Source: Streptomyces sp. NBC_00224 (GTDB lineage Bacteria > Actinomycetota > Actinomycetes > Streptomycetales > Streptomycetaceae). Taken from it: a stretch of 64,000 nt of DNA. Location: contig NZ_CP108106.1 of assembly GCF_041435195.1 (NCBI RefSeq), positions 3,782,001 through 3,846,000 on the forward strand. Reading direction: 5' to 3'. The position numbers were made by a program, and so were the translations under genes. A model generated the notes under the pieces. The model ran no database searches, was not told where the DNA came from, and worked only from the letters and a program-made list of their open reading frames with translations. Shown here in pieces: positions 50,808 through 61,672 of the stretch (the stretch's first letter is position 1; every line of letters starts with the position of its first letter).

Positions 50808-51410
50808 TCAGCCCAACAGCTCCCGCACCACCGGCACCAGCGACCGGAACGCCTTGCCCCGGTGGCTGATCGCGTTCTTCTCGTCTGCCGTCAGCTCCGC
50901 GCACGTGCGCGTCTCGCCCTCCGGCTGGAGGATCGGGTCGTAGCCGAAGCCGCCCGTGCCGGTGGGCTCGTGGCGGAGGGTGCCGAGCAGGCGGCCCTCG
51001 ACCACGCGCTCCGTGCCGTCGGGGAGCGCCAGGGCTGCCGCGCAGGCGAAGTGGGCCCCGCGGTGGTCGTCCGCGATGTCCGAGAGTTGGGCCAGGAGCA
51101 GGTTCAGGTTGGCCTTGTCGTCGCCGTGGGTGCCGGACCAGCGGGCGGAGAAGATGCCGGGGGCGCCGTTGAGTACGTCCACGCACAGGCCCGAGTCGTC
51201 CGCGACGGCGGGGAGGCCGGTGGCCTGGGCCAGGGCGTGGGCTTTGAGGAGGGCGTTCTCGGCGAAGGTGACGCCGGTTTCCTTGACGTCGGGGATCTCG
51301 GGGTACGCGTCGGCGCCGACGAGTTCGTGGGGCAGTCCGGCGTCCGCGAGGATCGCGTGGAGTTCGGTGATTTTGCCGGCGTTGCGGGTGGCGAGGATCA
51401 GGCGGGTCAT
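50808..51410 (-). CDS. rdgB: XTP/dITP diphosphatase (RdgB/HAM1)
   Basis: 200 aa. LILATRNAGKITEL, VKETGVTFAENALLKA, ADDSGLCVDVLNGAPGIFSARWSG (in parts), GFGYDPIL and SHRGKAFRSL are all the diagnostic HAM1 blocks. Removes deaminated purine triphosphates (ITP, dITP, XTP) from the nucleotide pool. Close to rph, as in many bacteria. Confidence 0.95.
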   Translation of the reverse strand: MTRLILATRNAGKITELHAILADAGLPHELVGADAYPEIPDVKETGVTFAENALLKAHALAQATGLPAVADDSGLCVDVLNGAPGIFSARWSGTHGDDKANLNLLLAQLSDIADDHRGAHFACAAALALPDGTERVVEGRLLGTLRHEPTGTGGFGYDPILQPEGETRTCAELTADEKNAISHRGKAFRSLVPVVRELLG

Positions 51411-51438
51411 GCCCCCAGTATCGGGGGCGGGCCCGGCG

Positions 51439-51822
51439 TCACGGTGTGCAGACCTTGCCGACTTCCTTCGCCGCGTCCTTGACGGGGCTGATGTCCGGCG
51501 TGCTGTCGCCGTTCTTGATCGCTGAACGGACGTTGGCGACCGCCTTGTTGAGGTTGTCGACCGCCTTGGAGAGGTCGGCGTTGTCTGTCTTGTTCTTCAG
51601 GGACGACAGGTTCTTGTCGATGTCGTTGAGGGCCTGGTCCGCCTGTGTCGGGTTGTCGGTGGCGTTGGACACGGCGCGGCCGAGGTCGTCGACGCTGGAG
51701 GCGATCGCGTCGGCCGTCTGGACGCAGTCGAGCGCCTTGCTGACCGCGCTGCATCCGACGGCGGGCAGGGCGAGGGCGGCGGTGACGGCGGCGAGCGCGA
51801 GGGCGCGGCGGCTGCGGCGCAT
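51439..51822 (-). CDS. Small helical lipoprotein
   Basis: 127 aa. Signal peptide with lipobox LPAVGC. The mature part is a predicted long helical hairpin (IASSVDDLGRAVSNATDNPTQADQALNDIDKNLSSLK in parts) with two further Cys (ALDCVQT, KVCTP) that could form a disulfide. Family unknown; conserved at this position in my memory of Streptomyces, between rdgB and rph. Confidence 0.6.
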   Translation of the reverse strand: MRRSRRALALAAVTAALALPAVGCSAVSKALDCVQTADAIASSVDDLGRAVSNATDNPTQADQALNDIDKNLSSLKNKTDNADLSKAVDNLNKAVANVRSAIKNGDSTPDISPVKDAAKEVGKVCTP

Positions 51823-51918
51823 GGGCGGGTCCTCCCCGGGGTGTACGGACGGGCGTACGGTTCGGCCCGTACGCCCGTGTCGGTAGGGACGCCGGGAGCG
51901 GCCCTCTTGGTTGCCTCT

Positions 51919-52656
<738 letters not shown>

Positions 52657-52766
52657 GCCCCGAGCCTAGCCCGTGGGCGTCTCGCTCCTGGGGGCATGCC
52701 CCCCGGCCCCCCTTCCGGGGCTTCGCCCCCGCCCCCGTTCCGGGCTTCGCCCTGGAACGCCTCGTT

Positions 52767-52903
52767 CGTCTGCGGACCGCGGGGGGCTGGTCGCGCAGTT
52801 CCCCGCGCCCCTAGGTAGTCCGCCGCAGCCTGAGAACCCAGCTCGGCCATAGTCCTTAAGGGGCGCGGGGAACTGCTCGACCAGCCCCCGCGGTCCGCGG
52901 ACG
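52767..52903. repeat. Dispersed palindromic repeat, subtype A, copy 2
   Basis: 46-bp inverted arms: GTCTGCGGACCGCG, GGCTGGTCGCGCAGTTCCCC, GCGCCCCT on the left, and the complement at 52858-52903 with few changes. A 45-bp core lies between. This fills most of the 308-bp gap (52657-52964) between rph and nagF; no gene is seen there. Confidence 0.8.
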
Positions 52904-52912
52904 GGCACCGGC

Positions 52913-52947
52913 AAAAGGGGCCCCTCCCGTCCCGGAAGGGGCCCCTC
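52913..52947 (-). terminator. Terminator of nagF
   Basis: AGGGGCCCCT arms with a 10-nt centre that can pair further, followed on the minus strand by TTTT. Located 18 bp after the nagF stop. Confidence 0.7.
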
Positions 52948-52964
52948 TCAGCGACTCGCGTCGC

Positions 52965-53198
52965 TCACATCATGTCTTCGATGTCCGCCGCGATCGGGTC
53001 GGCGTCGGTGCCGATGACGACCTGGATCGCGGTGCCCATCTTGACGACGCCGTGGGCGCCGGCGGCCTTCAGCGCGGCCTCGTCGACCTTGCTCGGGTCA
53101 ATGACCTCGGTGCGGAGGCGGGTGATGCAGCCCTCGACCTCTTCGATGTTCTCGATACCGCCGAGCCCGGCGACGATCTTCTCAGCCTTGCTGGCCAT
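52965..53198 (-). CDS. nagF: PTS EIIB component for N-acetylglucosamine (NagF)
   Basis: 77 aa, single-domain EIIB of the glucose family. The phosphocysteine is Cys24 in EVEGCITRLR, and the end GTAIQVVIGTDADPIA fits. It accepts phosphate from EIIA(Crr) and passes it to GlcNAc in the EIIC permeases encoded divergently. In Streptomyces the GlcNAc permease is split in this way. Divergent promoter region of 258 bp with a dre site. Confidence 0.92.
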   Translation of the reverse strand: MASKAEKIVAGLGGIENIEEVEGCITRLRTEVIDPSKVDEAALKAAGAHGVVKMGTAIQVVIGTDADPIAADIEDMM

Positions 53199-53381
53199 GT
53201 CTGTCTCCCTGTTCTTTCAAAGAACGCTGTGGCGGCGCACCGCAGGTCCGGCCGACCGCAGTTCCGCTTTGTCACCGTAACGCACGTTTGGCCCAGTTAC
53301 GCGAGCGAGCGTCCGCGCGCTGGCCAAGGATGGCGATCACCGGTACCGCGCCCGTGCGGCCAGGCTCCGGACGATACCGCA

Positions 53382-53397
53382 ACTGGTCTACACCAGT
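53382..53397. promoter_or_regulatory. DasR-responsive element (dre) at nagE1/nagF
   Basis: ACTGGTCTACACCAGT has perfect ACTGGT/ACCAGT arms and matches the dre consensus ACTGGTCTAGACCACT at all but two or three positions. It lies 60-75 bp before nagE1 and 184 bp before nagF. Confidence 0.9.
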
Positions 53398-53456
53398 GTG
53401 CAACGCATCCCGGAACTGGCTTGTTCCGGCGGGACGTACGGGACGGAGGGTCGCCG

Positions 53457-54752
53457 ATGAGCGCGGACAGCGCGGCAGTGGACCGGCCGAAGTGGTGGAA
53501 CGGTGCGTTCCAGAACCTCCAGAAGATGGGACGCAGCCTCCAGCTGCCGATCGCCGTCCTGCCGGCGGCCGGCATCCTCAACCGGCTCGGCCAGCCCGAC
53601 GTCTTCGGCAAGGACGGGCTCGGCTGGACCGACGTCGCCAAGGTCATGGCGGGTGCGGGCGGCGCGCTGCTCGACGCCAACATCGGGCTCCCGCTGCTGT
53701 TCTGCATCGGCGTGGCCATCGGCATGGCCAAGAAGGCGGACGGCTCCACCGCGCTCGCCGCCGTGGCCGGATTCCTCGTCTACTACAACGTGCTGCACCA
53801 GTTCCCCAAGGACTGCGCCGCCGGGGCGAAGGTGATCTCGGCGGGGTGCCAGGCGAACGACGGAACGGTCGCGGCCTTCACATACCAGAACCCGGGCGTC
53901 TTCGGCGGCATCGTCATGGGCCTGCTCGCCGCCTGGTTCTGGCAGCGCTACCACCGGGTCAAGCTGGTCGACTGGCTCGGCTTCTTCAACGGCCGCCGGC
54001 TCGTCCCCATCATCATGTCGTTCGTCGCCATCGCCTTCGCCGCGATCTGCCTGTGGATCTGGCCGCCGATCGGCGACGGCCTGGAGAACTTCAGCGACTG
54101 GCTGGTGGGGCTCGACGCCTGGGGTTCGGGCATCTTCGGCGTCGCCAACCGCGCGCTGCTCGTCATCGGCCTGCACCAGTTCCTGAACGTGCCCATCTGG
54201 TTCCAGTTCGGCAGCTTCACCAAGCCGGACGGGACCGTGGTGCACGGTGACATCAGCATGTTCCTGGCGGGCGACCCGGACGCGGGCCAGTTCACCACCG
54301 GCTTCTTCCCGATCATGATGTTCGCGCTGCCCGCGGCCGCGCTGGCGATGACGCACTGCGCCAAGCCGCACCGCCGCAAGCAGGTGGGCGGTCTGATGCT
54401 GTCGGTCGGCCTGACGTCGTTCGTCACCGGCATCACCGAGCCGATCGAGTACTCGTTCCTCTTCATCGCCCCGCTGCTGTACGTGATCCACGCGGTCCTC
54501 ACCGGTGTCTCGATGGCGGTGAGCTGGGCACTGGGCGTCAAGGACGGCTTCAGCTTCTCGGCCGGACTGATCGACTACGTCATCAACTGGAACCTGGCGA
54601 CAAAGCCGTGGCTGATCATTCCGATCGGTCTCGCCTTCGCCGTCGTCTACTACGTGATCTTCCGGTTCGCGATCATCAAGTTCGATCTGCCGACTCCCGG
54701 GCGCGAGCCGGAGGAGCTGGAGAAGGAGATCGAGCGGGAGAACACGAAGTAA
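53457..54752 (+). CDS. nagE1: PTS EIIC GlcNAc permease NagE1
   Basis: 431 aa from ATG 53457 with GGAGGG upstream. The EIIC-Glc/GlcNAc core is clear: SLQLPIAVLPAAGILNRLG, KKADGSTALAAVAGFLVYY, GLHQFLNVPIWFQ, FVTGITEPIEYSFLFIAP with the conserved GITEP sugar/His region. The B and A domains are absent (EIIB is the separate nagF). Moves GlcNAc into the cell with phosphorylation. Regulated by DasR through the dre site upstream. A tandem paralogue follows. Confidence 0.92.
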   Translation: MSADSAAVDRPKWWNGAFQNLQKMGRSLQLPIAVLPAAGILNRLGQPDVFGKDGLGWTDVAKVMAGAGGALLDANIGLPLLFCIGVAIGMAKKADGSTALAAVAGFLVYYNVLHQFPKDCAAGAKVISAGCQANDGTVAAFTYQNPGVFGGIVMGLLAAWFWQRYHRVKLVDWLGFFNGRRLVPIIMSFVAIAFAAICLWIWPPIGDGLENFSDWLVGLDAWGSGIFGVANRALLVIGLHQFLNVPIWFQFGSFTKPDGTVVHGDISMFLAGDPDAGQFTTGFFPIMMFALPAAALAMTHCAKPHRRKQVGGLMLSVGLTSFVTGITEPIEYSFLFIAPLLYVIHAVLTGVSMAVSWALGVKDGFSFSAGLIDYVINWNLATKPWLIIPIGLAFAVVYYVIFRFAIIKFDLPTPGREPEELEKEIERENTK

Positions 54753-54785
54753 TAACGGCGGGATAACCAAGCGGTTGTACGGCAG

Positions 54786-54816
54786 AGGCCTCGGACCCCA
54801 GGGTCCGGGGCCTTTG
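54786..54816 (+). terminator. Terminator of nagE1
   Basis: Imperfect 13-bp stem AGGCCTCGGACCC/GGGTCCGGGGCCT followed by TTT, 33 bp after the stop. Confidence 0.65.
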
Positions 54817-54888
54817 TCCGTCATGCCGGAATGTATGGCTCAGCACACAGAAATTGCAGGTTCCTTATCTAACCCTCACCGTGCTACA

Positions 54889-54921
54889 ACTGGTCTACAC
54901 CACTCAATGGTGTAGACCACG
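54889..54921. promoter_or_regulatory. Double dre upstream of nagE2
   Basis: ACTGGTCTACACCACT (54889-54904) is followed by ATGGTGTAGACCACG (54907-54921). The two sites are themselves inverted: TGGTCTACACCA and TGGTGTAGACCA form a perfect 12-bp inverted repeat with a 5-bp spacer. Two DasR dimers could bind, or the transcript could fold into a hairpin. Located about 92-124 bp before nagE2. Confidence 0.85.
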
Positions 54922-55012
54922 CGGGCTTAACCGCGTTCCCCCCTTGAGACGCCGCCGTCCCCCCGTACTTTTCCATGTCCCCGGGCGGCGCCTTGCCAAC
55001 TGGAGGAAGTTG

Positions 55013-56275
55013 ATGAGTACGGCCACCGCTACGGCGGCGCCCGCGAAGAAGCGGGGTGCCGGCCTGTTCCAGGGTCTGCAGAAGGTCGGTCGCAGCCTGC
55101 AGCTGCCGATCGCCGTACTGCCGGCCGCGGGCATTCTGCTCCGCCTCGGTCAGGACGATGTCTTCGGCAAGGACGGCCTCGGCTGGGACAAGGTCGCCAA
55201 GGTCTTCGCGACCGCCGGTGACGCGGTCTTCGCCAATCTGCCGCTGCTGTTCTGCGTCGGTATCGCGATCGGTTTCGCCAAGAAGGCCGACGGCTCCACC
55301 GCGCTCGCCGCGCTCGTCGGCTTCCTGGTCTACAAGAACGTGCTCACCGCGTTCCCGGTGACCGACGGCGTGGTCAACACCACCGCGAACAAGGGCGTCG
55401 ACGTCGCCGCGACGTACAACGACCCCAAGGTCTTCGGCGGCATCATCATGGGCCTGCTCGCCGCGGTGATCTGGCAGAAGTACCACCGCACCAAGCTGGT
55501 CGACTGGCTCGGCTTCTTCAACGGCCGCCGGCTGGTCCCGATCATCATGGCCTTCGTCGGCACCGCGATGGGTGTCTTCTTCGGTCTGGTCTGGGAGCCG
55601 ATCGGCGACGTCATCACCAACTTCGGTGAGTGGATGACCGGCCTCGGCGCCGTCGGCGCGGGCATCTTCGGTGTCGTCAACCGCGCGCTGCTGCCCATCG
55701 GCATGCACCAGTTCGTGAACACGGTCGCCTGGCAGGAGATCGGCGACTTCAAGGACTCCACCGGCACCATGTGGCACGGCGACCTGCCGCGCTTCTTCCA
55801 CGGCGACCCGACCGCCGGCCAGTTCATGTCCGGCTTCTTCCCGATCATGATGTTCGCGCTGCCGGCCGCCGCCCTGGCGATCACGCACTGCGCCCGCCCC
55901 GAGCGCCGCAAGGCCGTCGGCGGCATGATGATCTCGCTCGCGCTGACCTCGTTCGTCACCGGCATCACCGAGCCGATCGAGTTCGCGTTCATGTTCATCG
56001 CGCCGGTCCTGTACGTGATCCACGCGGTCCTGACCGCCGTCTCGATGGCCGTCACCTGGGCGCTGGGCGTACACCACGGCTTCAGCTTCTCCGCCGGTGC
56101 GATCGACTACATATTGAACTGGAACCTCGCGACCAAGCCGTGGATGATCATCCCGATCGGTCTCGTCTTCGCCGCGATCTACTACTTCGTCTTCCGCTTC
56201 GCGATCACGAAGTTCAACCTCACCACTCCGGGCCGTGAGCCCGAGGAGGAGATCGAGGACCTGACGAAGGCGTAA
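55013..56275 (+). CDS. nagE2: PTS EIIC GlcNAc permease NagE2
   Basis: 420 aa from ATG 55013 with GGAGG upstream. Close paralogue of NagE1 over its whole length (SLQLPIAVLPAAGILLRLG, GMHQFVNTVAW, FVTGITEPIEFAFMFIAP). In S. coelicolor the NagE2 homologue is the main GlcNAc transporter, needed for GlcNAc signalling of development through DasR. Shares EIIB NagF. Own promoter with two dre sites; strong terminator after it. Confidence 0.92.
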   Translation: MSTATATAAPAKKRGAGLFQGLQKVGRSLQLPIAVLPAAGILLRLGQDDVFGKDGLGWDKVAKVFATAGDAVFANLPLLFCVGIAIGFAKKADGSTALAALVGFLVYKNVLTAFPVTDGVVNTTANKGVDVAATYNDPKVFGGIIMGLLAAVIWQKYHRTKLVDWLGFFNGRRLVPIIMAFVGTAMGVFFGLVWEPIGDVITNFGEWMTGLGAVGAGIFGVVNRALLPIGMHQFVNTVAWQEIGDFKDSTGTMWHGDLPRFFHGDPTAGQFMSGFFPIMMFALPAAALAITHCARPERRKAVGGMMISLALTSFVTGITEPIEFAFMFIAPVLYVIHAVLTAVSMAVTWALGVHHGFSFSAGAIDYILNWNLATKPWMIIPIGLVFAAIYYFVFRFAITKFNLTTPGREPEEEIEDLTKA

Positions 56276-56309
56276 GCCTCACGGGTTACTGAGCCTCACG
56301 GGTTACGCG

Positions 56310-56347
56310 AAAGGGCCCCCGGCACCACTCGGTGCCGGGGGCCCTTT
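56310..56347. terminator. Strong bidirectional terminator
   Basis: Perfect 17-bp stem beginning AAAGGGCCCCCGGCACC with an ACTC loop, ending in TTT on the plus strand and TTT on the minus strand. Between convergent nagE2 and the MBL-fold gene. Confidence 0.8.
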
Positions 56348-56359
56348 CCGTACGTCCGC

Positions 56360-57112
56360 TCAGACCTCGTAGACCGCTCCCGGCGCCGCCAGCTCCACCG
56401 GGCCCGGGTACGCCCCACGGGCGTCCGTCAGGTTGACCTCGCCGTCCGTCCACGGCGGGATGTGGGTCAGGACCAGGCGGCCGACCCCGGCGCGGGCGGC
56501 GTGTTCGCCTGCCTCGCGGCCGTTGAGGTGGAGGGCCGGGATGTCCTCCTTGCCGTGCGTGAAGGACGCCTCGCACAGGAAGAGGTCGGTGCCCTCGGCC
56601 AGCTCGTGCAGCGCCTCGCAGACACCGGTGTCGCCCGAGTAGGTGAGGGACGCGCCACCGTGCTCGATGCGGATGCCGTACGCCTCGACGGGGTGGCAGA
56701 CCCGCTCCGTACGGACCGCGAACGGGCCGATGTCGAACGAGCCGGACTTCAGGGTGTGGAAGTCGAACACCTCGCTCATGGAGGAGCTGGACGGCGTGTC
56801 CGCGTACGCCGTGGTGAGCCGCTGCTCGGCGCCCTCCGGCGCGTACACCGGCATGGGGGCGCAGCGTCCGCCCTCGTGGCGGTAGTACCGGGCCACGAAG
56901 TAGCCGCACATGTCGATGCAGTGGTCGGCGTGCAGATGGCTGAGGAAGATCGCGTCGAGGTCGTAGAGACCGATGTGGCGCTGCAGCTCGCCCAGGGCGC
57001 CGTTGCCCATGTCGAGGAGCAGCCGGAAGCCGTCGGCCTCGACGAGGTAGCTCGAACAGGCCGATTCCGCGGACGGGAACGACCCGGAGCAGCCGACGAC
57101 GGTGAGCTTCAT
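56360..57112 (-). CDS. MBL-fold metallohydrolase (RNase Z-like)
   Basis: 250 aa. Metal motif SHLHADHC (HxHxDH), with further ligands in VCHPVEAYG, YSGDTG and TLTHIPPW-type VLTHIPP. Short RNase Z-like beta-lactamase fold without the exosite arm. Could act as a phosphodiesterase or a cyclic-nucleotide or arylsulfatase-like hydrolase. ATG 57112. Conserved neighbour of nagE2. Confidence 0.85.
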   Translation of the reverse strand: MKLTVVGCSGSFPSAESACSSYLVEADGFRLLLDMGNGALGELQRHIGLYDLDAIFLSHLHADHCIDMCGYFVARYYRHEGGRCAPMPVYAPEGAEQRLTTAYADTPSSSSMSEVFDFHTLKSGSFDIGPFAVRTERVCHPVEAYGIRIEHGGASLTYSGDTGVCEALHELAEGTDLFLCEASFTHGKEDIPALHLNGREAGEHAARAGVGRLVLTHIPPWTDGEVNLTDARGAYPGPVELAAPGAVYEV

Positions 57113-57323
57113 GGAGCGTGAACCTCCGGGAGCGGCAAGGGAACGGGGAGGGCGGCGGGAGGTCGTGCGGTCCGTCGAGCGTAAGGCGCCGCACTGCCGG
57201 TCGCTCCTCAGTGGCGGGCCGTTGTGGGGGAACTCACCTGCGCTGTCACCGGTTCGGGCGGAGTGCGAGCGGAGCGCGCGCGGGGGGCGTGCGGGGGGCG
57301 GGCCGCCGGGTAACGTCTGCGGT

Positions 57324-57791
57324 ATGGACACGTCGTGGTGGCTCGCGGTGATCGCCGTGGTGGTGGTCGCGCTGGGGGCCGCGGTGGTCGACGGGCGGGG
57401 GCGCGGTCGGTCGCGCCCGGCTCGGCCCGGGGGGCGCGTACGGCCGCCCGGGCGACCTGCCGGTCCGCGCCGGGCGCCCAAGCGGCGGCCTCAGCCGGGT
57501 GAGATCTGGTGGGCGGACGTGCCGTACGAGGACGGGCCCGGCTCGAAGGACCGGCCCTGTCTCGTGTTGTCGGTACGGGGGGACAGCGCGCTGGTCGCGA
57601 AGATCACCAGCAAGTTCCACGAGGAGCAGGCCGGGGTGATTCCGCTGCCGCCGGGGACGGTCGGGGACGCGCAGGGGCGGCCGAGCTTCCTGGAGACGGA
57701 TGAGCTGCGTGACGTGGCGCTGTGGGAGTTTCGGCGGCGGGTGGGAGTGGTGGATCCTACGGTGTGGGATCAGGTGCGGTACCTGGCGTGA
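57324..57791 (+). CDS. MazF/PemK-fold protein with N-terminal membrane segment
   Basis: 155 aa. Residues about 5-23 form a membrane helix (WWLAVIAVVVVALGAAVV), then an Arg/Pro-rich linker, then the PemK/MazF fold: PGEIWWADVPYEDG, KDRPCLVLSVRGD, VAKITSKFH, FLETDELRDVALWEFRRRVG. No antitoxin gene is next to it. Membrane anchoring and solitary, conserved location suggest an RNase or regulatory role other than a plasmid-type toxin. Confidence 0.75.
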   Translation: MDTSWWLAVIAVVVVALGAAVVDGRGRGRSRPARPGGRVRPPGRPAGPRRAPKRRPQPGEIWWADVPYEDGPGSKDRPCLVLSVRGDSALVAKITSKFHEEQAGVIPLPPGTVGDAQGRPSFLETDELRDVALWEFRRRVGVVDPTVWDQVRYLA

Positions 57792-57910
57792 CGCCGGTTG
57801 CCCCCCACCCCGCCCGTTCCCTAAACCCTCCGGGGGTGGGTGGGGGCTGAGGTGGTCTCCCGGGGGCTACGCCCCCGGACCCCCGCTGGGGCTGCGCCCC
57901 GGACCTCGTT

Positions 57911-58051
57911 CGTCTGCGGGCCGCCTGTGGCTGGTCGCGCAGTTCCCCGCGCCCCTTAGGGCACCCCACTCCTCAGGCGCCGGAGGGGCTGGAGGTGCCG
58001 GCTTTTAGGGGCGCGGGGAACTGCGCGACCAGCCCCCACCAACCCGCAGGC
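57911..58051. repeat. Dispersed palindromic repeat, subtype A, copy 3
   Basis: Left arm (CGTCTGCGGGCCGCC, GGCTGGTCGCGCAGTTCCCC) from 57911; its complement at 58006-58051. The spacer is 48 bp. It lies in the 280-bp gap between convergent MazF-like and cysM genes, probably terminating both. Confidence 0.8.
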
Positions 58052-58071
58052 AGAACACGGCCCCGTACGGG

Positions 58072-59466
<1,395 letters not shown>

Positions 59467-59583
59467 TCAGGCGGCGGTGGGGCGCGGACACATCGCGCTC
59501 GCCAGGCGGCACAGGTCGACGTGCAGGCGCGCCACGAGCAGCGGGCTGCTCGGCTTCTCTTCGCTCACGTCGTGGGGAACCAT
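59467..59583 (-). CDS. Cysteine-type leader peptide
   Basis: 38 codons from ATG 59583 to TGA 59467. The C-terminal half LHVDLCRLASAMC matches the 'HVDLCR' leader peptides found upstream of sulfur-metabolism genes in actinobacteria, where Cys codons let ribosomes sense cysteine supply. A TACGAT -10-like hexamer (59590-59595) sits 7 nt before the ATG and there is no ribosome site, so it is probably leaderless. The 142 bp between it and cysO contain a 13-bp direct repeat (TACGGGTCGTGCG) that could form alternative hairpins. Confidence 0.7.
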   Translation of the reverse strand: MVPHDVSEEKPSSPLLVARLHVDLCRLASAMCPRPTAA

Positions 59584-59707
59584 GCGGTCATCGTATCGAT
59601 TCCCGGTCCGCTTCCCGGAGTGTGATCTCAGATGGCGGACGCATTCCGCTCAGGATGCGGGCAGGGCCCCCGGGCGCGGCCGCCCCGTCGCGCGCCCCGC
59701 GTACGGC

Positions 59708-60130
59708 TCAGTACGCCTCCACCACCTTGACCTCTTCCTCCTCGATCTTCCCGTCCACGATCCGGTACGAGCGGAACTGGAAGTCGCCGAGGCCGTCCGT
59801 GTCCGCCGTCGACACCAGGACGTAGTGGGCGCCGGGCTCGTTCGCGTACGTCACGTCGGTGCGCGAGGGGTACGCCTCGGTCGCCGTGTGCGAGTGGTAG
59901 ACGATCACCGGCTCCTCGTCCCGGTCGTCCATCTCGCGGTACAGCTTCAGCAGGTCCTGCGAGTCGAACTCGTAGAACGTGGGCGAGCGGGCCGCGTTCA
60001 GCATGGGAACGAACCGCTCGGGGCGGCCGGTGCCGGCCGGGCCTGCGACCACGCCGCACGCCTCGTCGGGGTGGTCGGCGCGGGCGTGCGCGACGATCTG
60101 GTCGTACAGGGCCTGGGTGAGGGTCAGCAT
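59708..60130 (-). CDS. mec: Mec/JAMM metalloprotease for CysO
   Basis: 140 aa. JAMM motif YHSHTATEAYPSRTDVTYA (HxH...S..D) with a Glu in MDDRDEEP. MPN fold typical of Mec+ of mycobacteria, which releases cysteine from CysO-cysteine, and of proteases that trim CysO-type carriers. Located upstream of the leader-cysO-cysM unit in the same direction. Confidence 0.9.
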   Translation of the reverse strand: MLTLTQALYDQIVAHARADHPDEACGVVAGPAGTGRPERFVPMLNAARSPTFYEFDSQDLLKLYREMDDRDEEPVIVYHSHTATEAYPSRTDVTYANEPGAHYVLVSTADTDGLGDFQFRSYRIVDGKIEEEEVKVVEAY

Positions 60131-60149
60131 GAGCGCAAGGATAAGCAGA

Positions 60150-60188
60150 CGGGCCGTCCCGTACCGAGGAGTGGTACGGGACGGCCCG
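60150..60188. terminator. Terminator between permease and mec
   Basis: Perfect 16-bp stem beginning CGGGCCGTCCCGTACC, with a 7-nt loop. Confidence 0.7.
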
Positions 60189-60217
60189 AATGGTGAGAAC
60201 CGGCGGCTGCGCGAACG

Positions 60218-61672
60218 CTACGAGCGCTTGGCGAACGCCTTGTTGTCTGGGTTGCGCGCCTTGAGGACCAGGTACGAGACGCCCAGGATCAGGCCCCACA
60301 GCGGGGCGCAGTACAGGGAGACCCGCGAGTCCTTGTCGACGCCCATCATCACGATGACCATGAAGATGAACAGCAGCGCGAACCAGCTGGTGAACGGGGC
60401 GCCCGGGGCCCGGAAGGTGGACTGGGGCAGCTCGCCGCGGTCGGCCTTGGCGCGGTAGCGGATCTGGCAGACCAGGATCATGATCCAGGCCCACATGCCG
60501 GAGATGGTGGCGAAGGAGACGACGTAGTCGAAGGCCTTGCCCGGCGCCTTGTAGTTGATCCAGACGCCCACCAGCATCAGCGCGGCCGAGACCGTGGTGC
60601 CGATCAGCGGGGTGCCGCTCTTGGTCAGCTTGGTGAAGACCTTCGGGCCCTGGCCGTTGAGCGCGAGGTCGCGCAGCATGCGGCCGGTGGAGTACATGCC
60701 CGAGTTGCAGGAGGACAGGGCGGCCGTCAGGACCACGAAGTTGACGACCGCGGCGCCGACGCCGAGGCCCATCTTCTCGAAGGCCGCGACGAAGGGGCTC
60801 ACGCCCGGCTGGAACTCGTGCCACGGGACGACCGAGAGGATCATGATCAGGGCGCCGATGTAGAAGACGGCGATGCGCCACGGCACGGTGTTGATGGCCT
60901 TGGGGAGCGTCTTCTCGGGGTCCTTGGACTCGCCCGCGGTGACACCGACCAGCTCGACGGCGAGGAAGGCGAACATCACGATCTGCAGGGTCATCAGCGT
61001 GCCGCCGATGCCCTTGGGGAAGAACCCGCCGTCGTTCCAGAGGTTGGCGACGGTGGCGGTGTCGGCGGCGTCCGAGAAGCCGACGGTGAGGATGCCGGCG
61101 CAGATCAGGATCATGCCGACGATGGCCGTCACCTTGACCATCGAGAACCAGAACTCCAGCTCGCCGAAGAGCTTCACCGAGATCAGGTTCACCGCGTACA
61201 GGATGAGCGTGAAGACCAGCGCGTACAGCCATTGCGGGACGTCGTTGTGCGTCCAGAAGGCCATGTACTGGGCGGCCGCGGTGACTTCGGTGATGCCGGT
61301 GACGACCCAGAAGAGCCAGTACGTCCAACCGGTGACGAAGCCCCAGAACGGGCCGACGAACTCACGGGCGTACTCCGAGAAGGAGCCCGAGACCGGGCGG
61401 TACATGAGCAGCTCGCCCAGCGCCCGCATGATGAAGAAGATGACCAGGCCCGCGATGGCATAGGCCAGGATGAGGCTGGGGCCGGCCTTGGAGATGGCCT
61501 TGCCCGCGCCGAGGAAGAGCCCGGTGCCGATGGCTCCGCCGATCGCGATCATCTGGATCTGGCGGGCGCCGAGGCCCCGCTGGTATCCCTCGCCCTCGGC
61601 TGCGCCGTGGGCGGTCCCCACGGCCTCATTGCCGGAGCGGTCGTCCTGCTTGTCGACCTGCGCTGAGGTCAT
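60218..61672 (-). CDS. APC-family amino acid permease
   Basis: 484 aa from ATG 61672. Twelve membrane helices starting LGARQIQMIAIGGAIGTGLFLGAGKAI (in parts), the AAT-type signature, and SGSFSEYAREFVGPFWGFVTGWTYWLFW. C-terminus shorter than in some relatives. Resembles GabP/CycA/AnsP-type proton symporters; the amino acid is not defined. Upstream region is AT-rich with an 18-bp palindrome. Confidence 0.85.
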   Translation of the reverse strand: MTSAQVDKQDDRSGNEAVGTAHGAAEGEGYQRGLGARQIQMIAIGGAIGTGLFLGAGKAISKAGPSLILAYAIAGLVIFFIMRALGELLMYRPVSGSFSEYAREFVGPFWGFVTGWTYWLFWVVTGITEVTAAAQYMAFWTHNDVPQWLYALVFTLILYAVNLISVKLFGELEFWFSMVKVTAIVGMILICAGILTVGFSDAADTATVANLWNDGGFFPKGIGGTLMTLQIVMFAFLAVELVGVTAGESKDPEKTLPKAINTVPWRIAVFYIGALIMILSVVPWHEFQPGVSPFVAAFEKMGLGVGAAVVNFVVLTAALSSCNSGMYSTGRMLRDLALNGQGPKVFTKLTKSGTPLIGTTVSAALMLVGVWINYKAPGKAFDYVVSFATISGMWAWIMILVCQIRYRAKADRGELPQSTFRAPGAPFTSWFALLFIFMVIVMMGVDKDSRVSLYCAPLWGLILGVSYLVLKARNPDNKAFAKRS

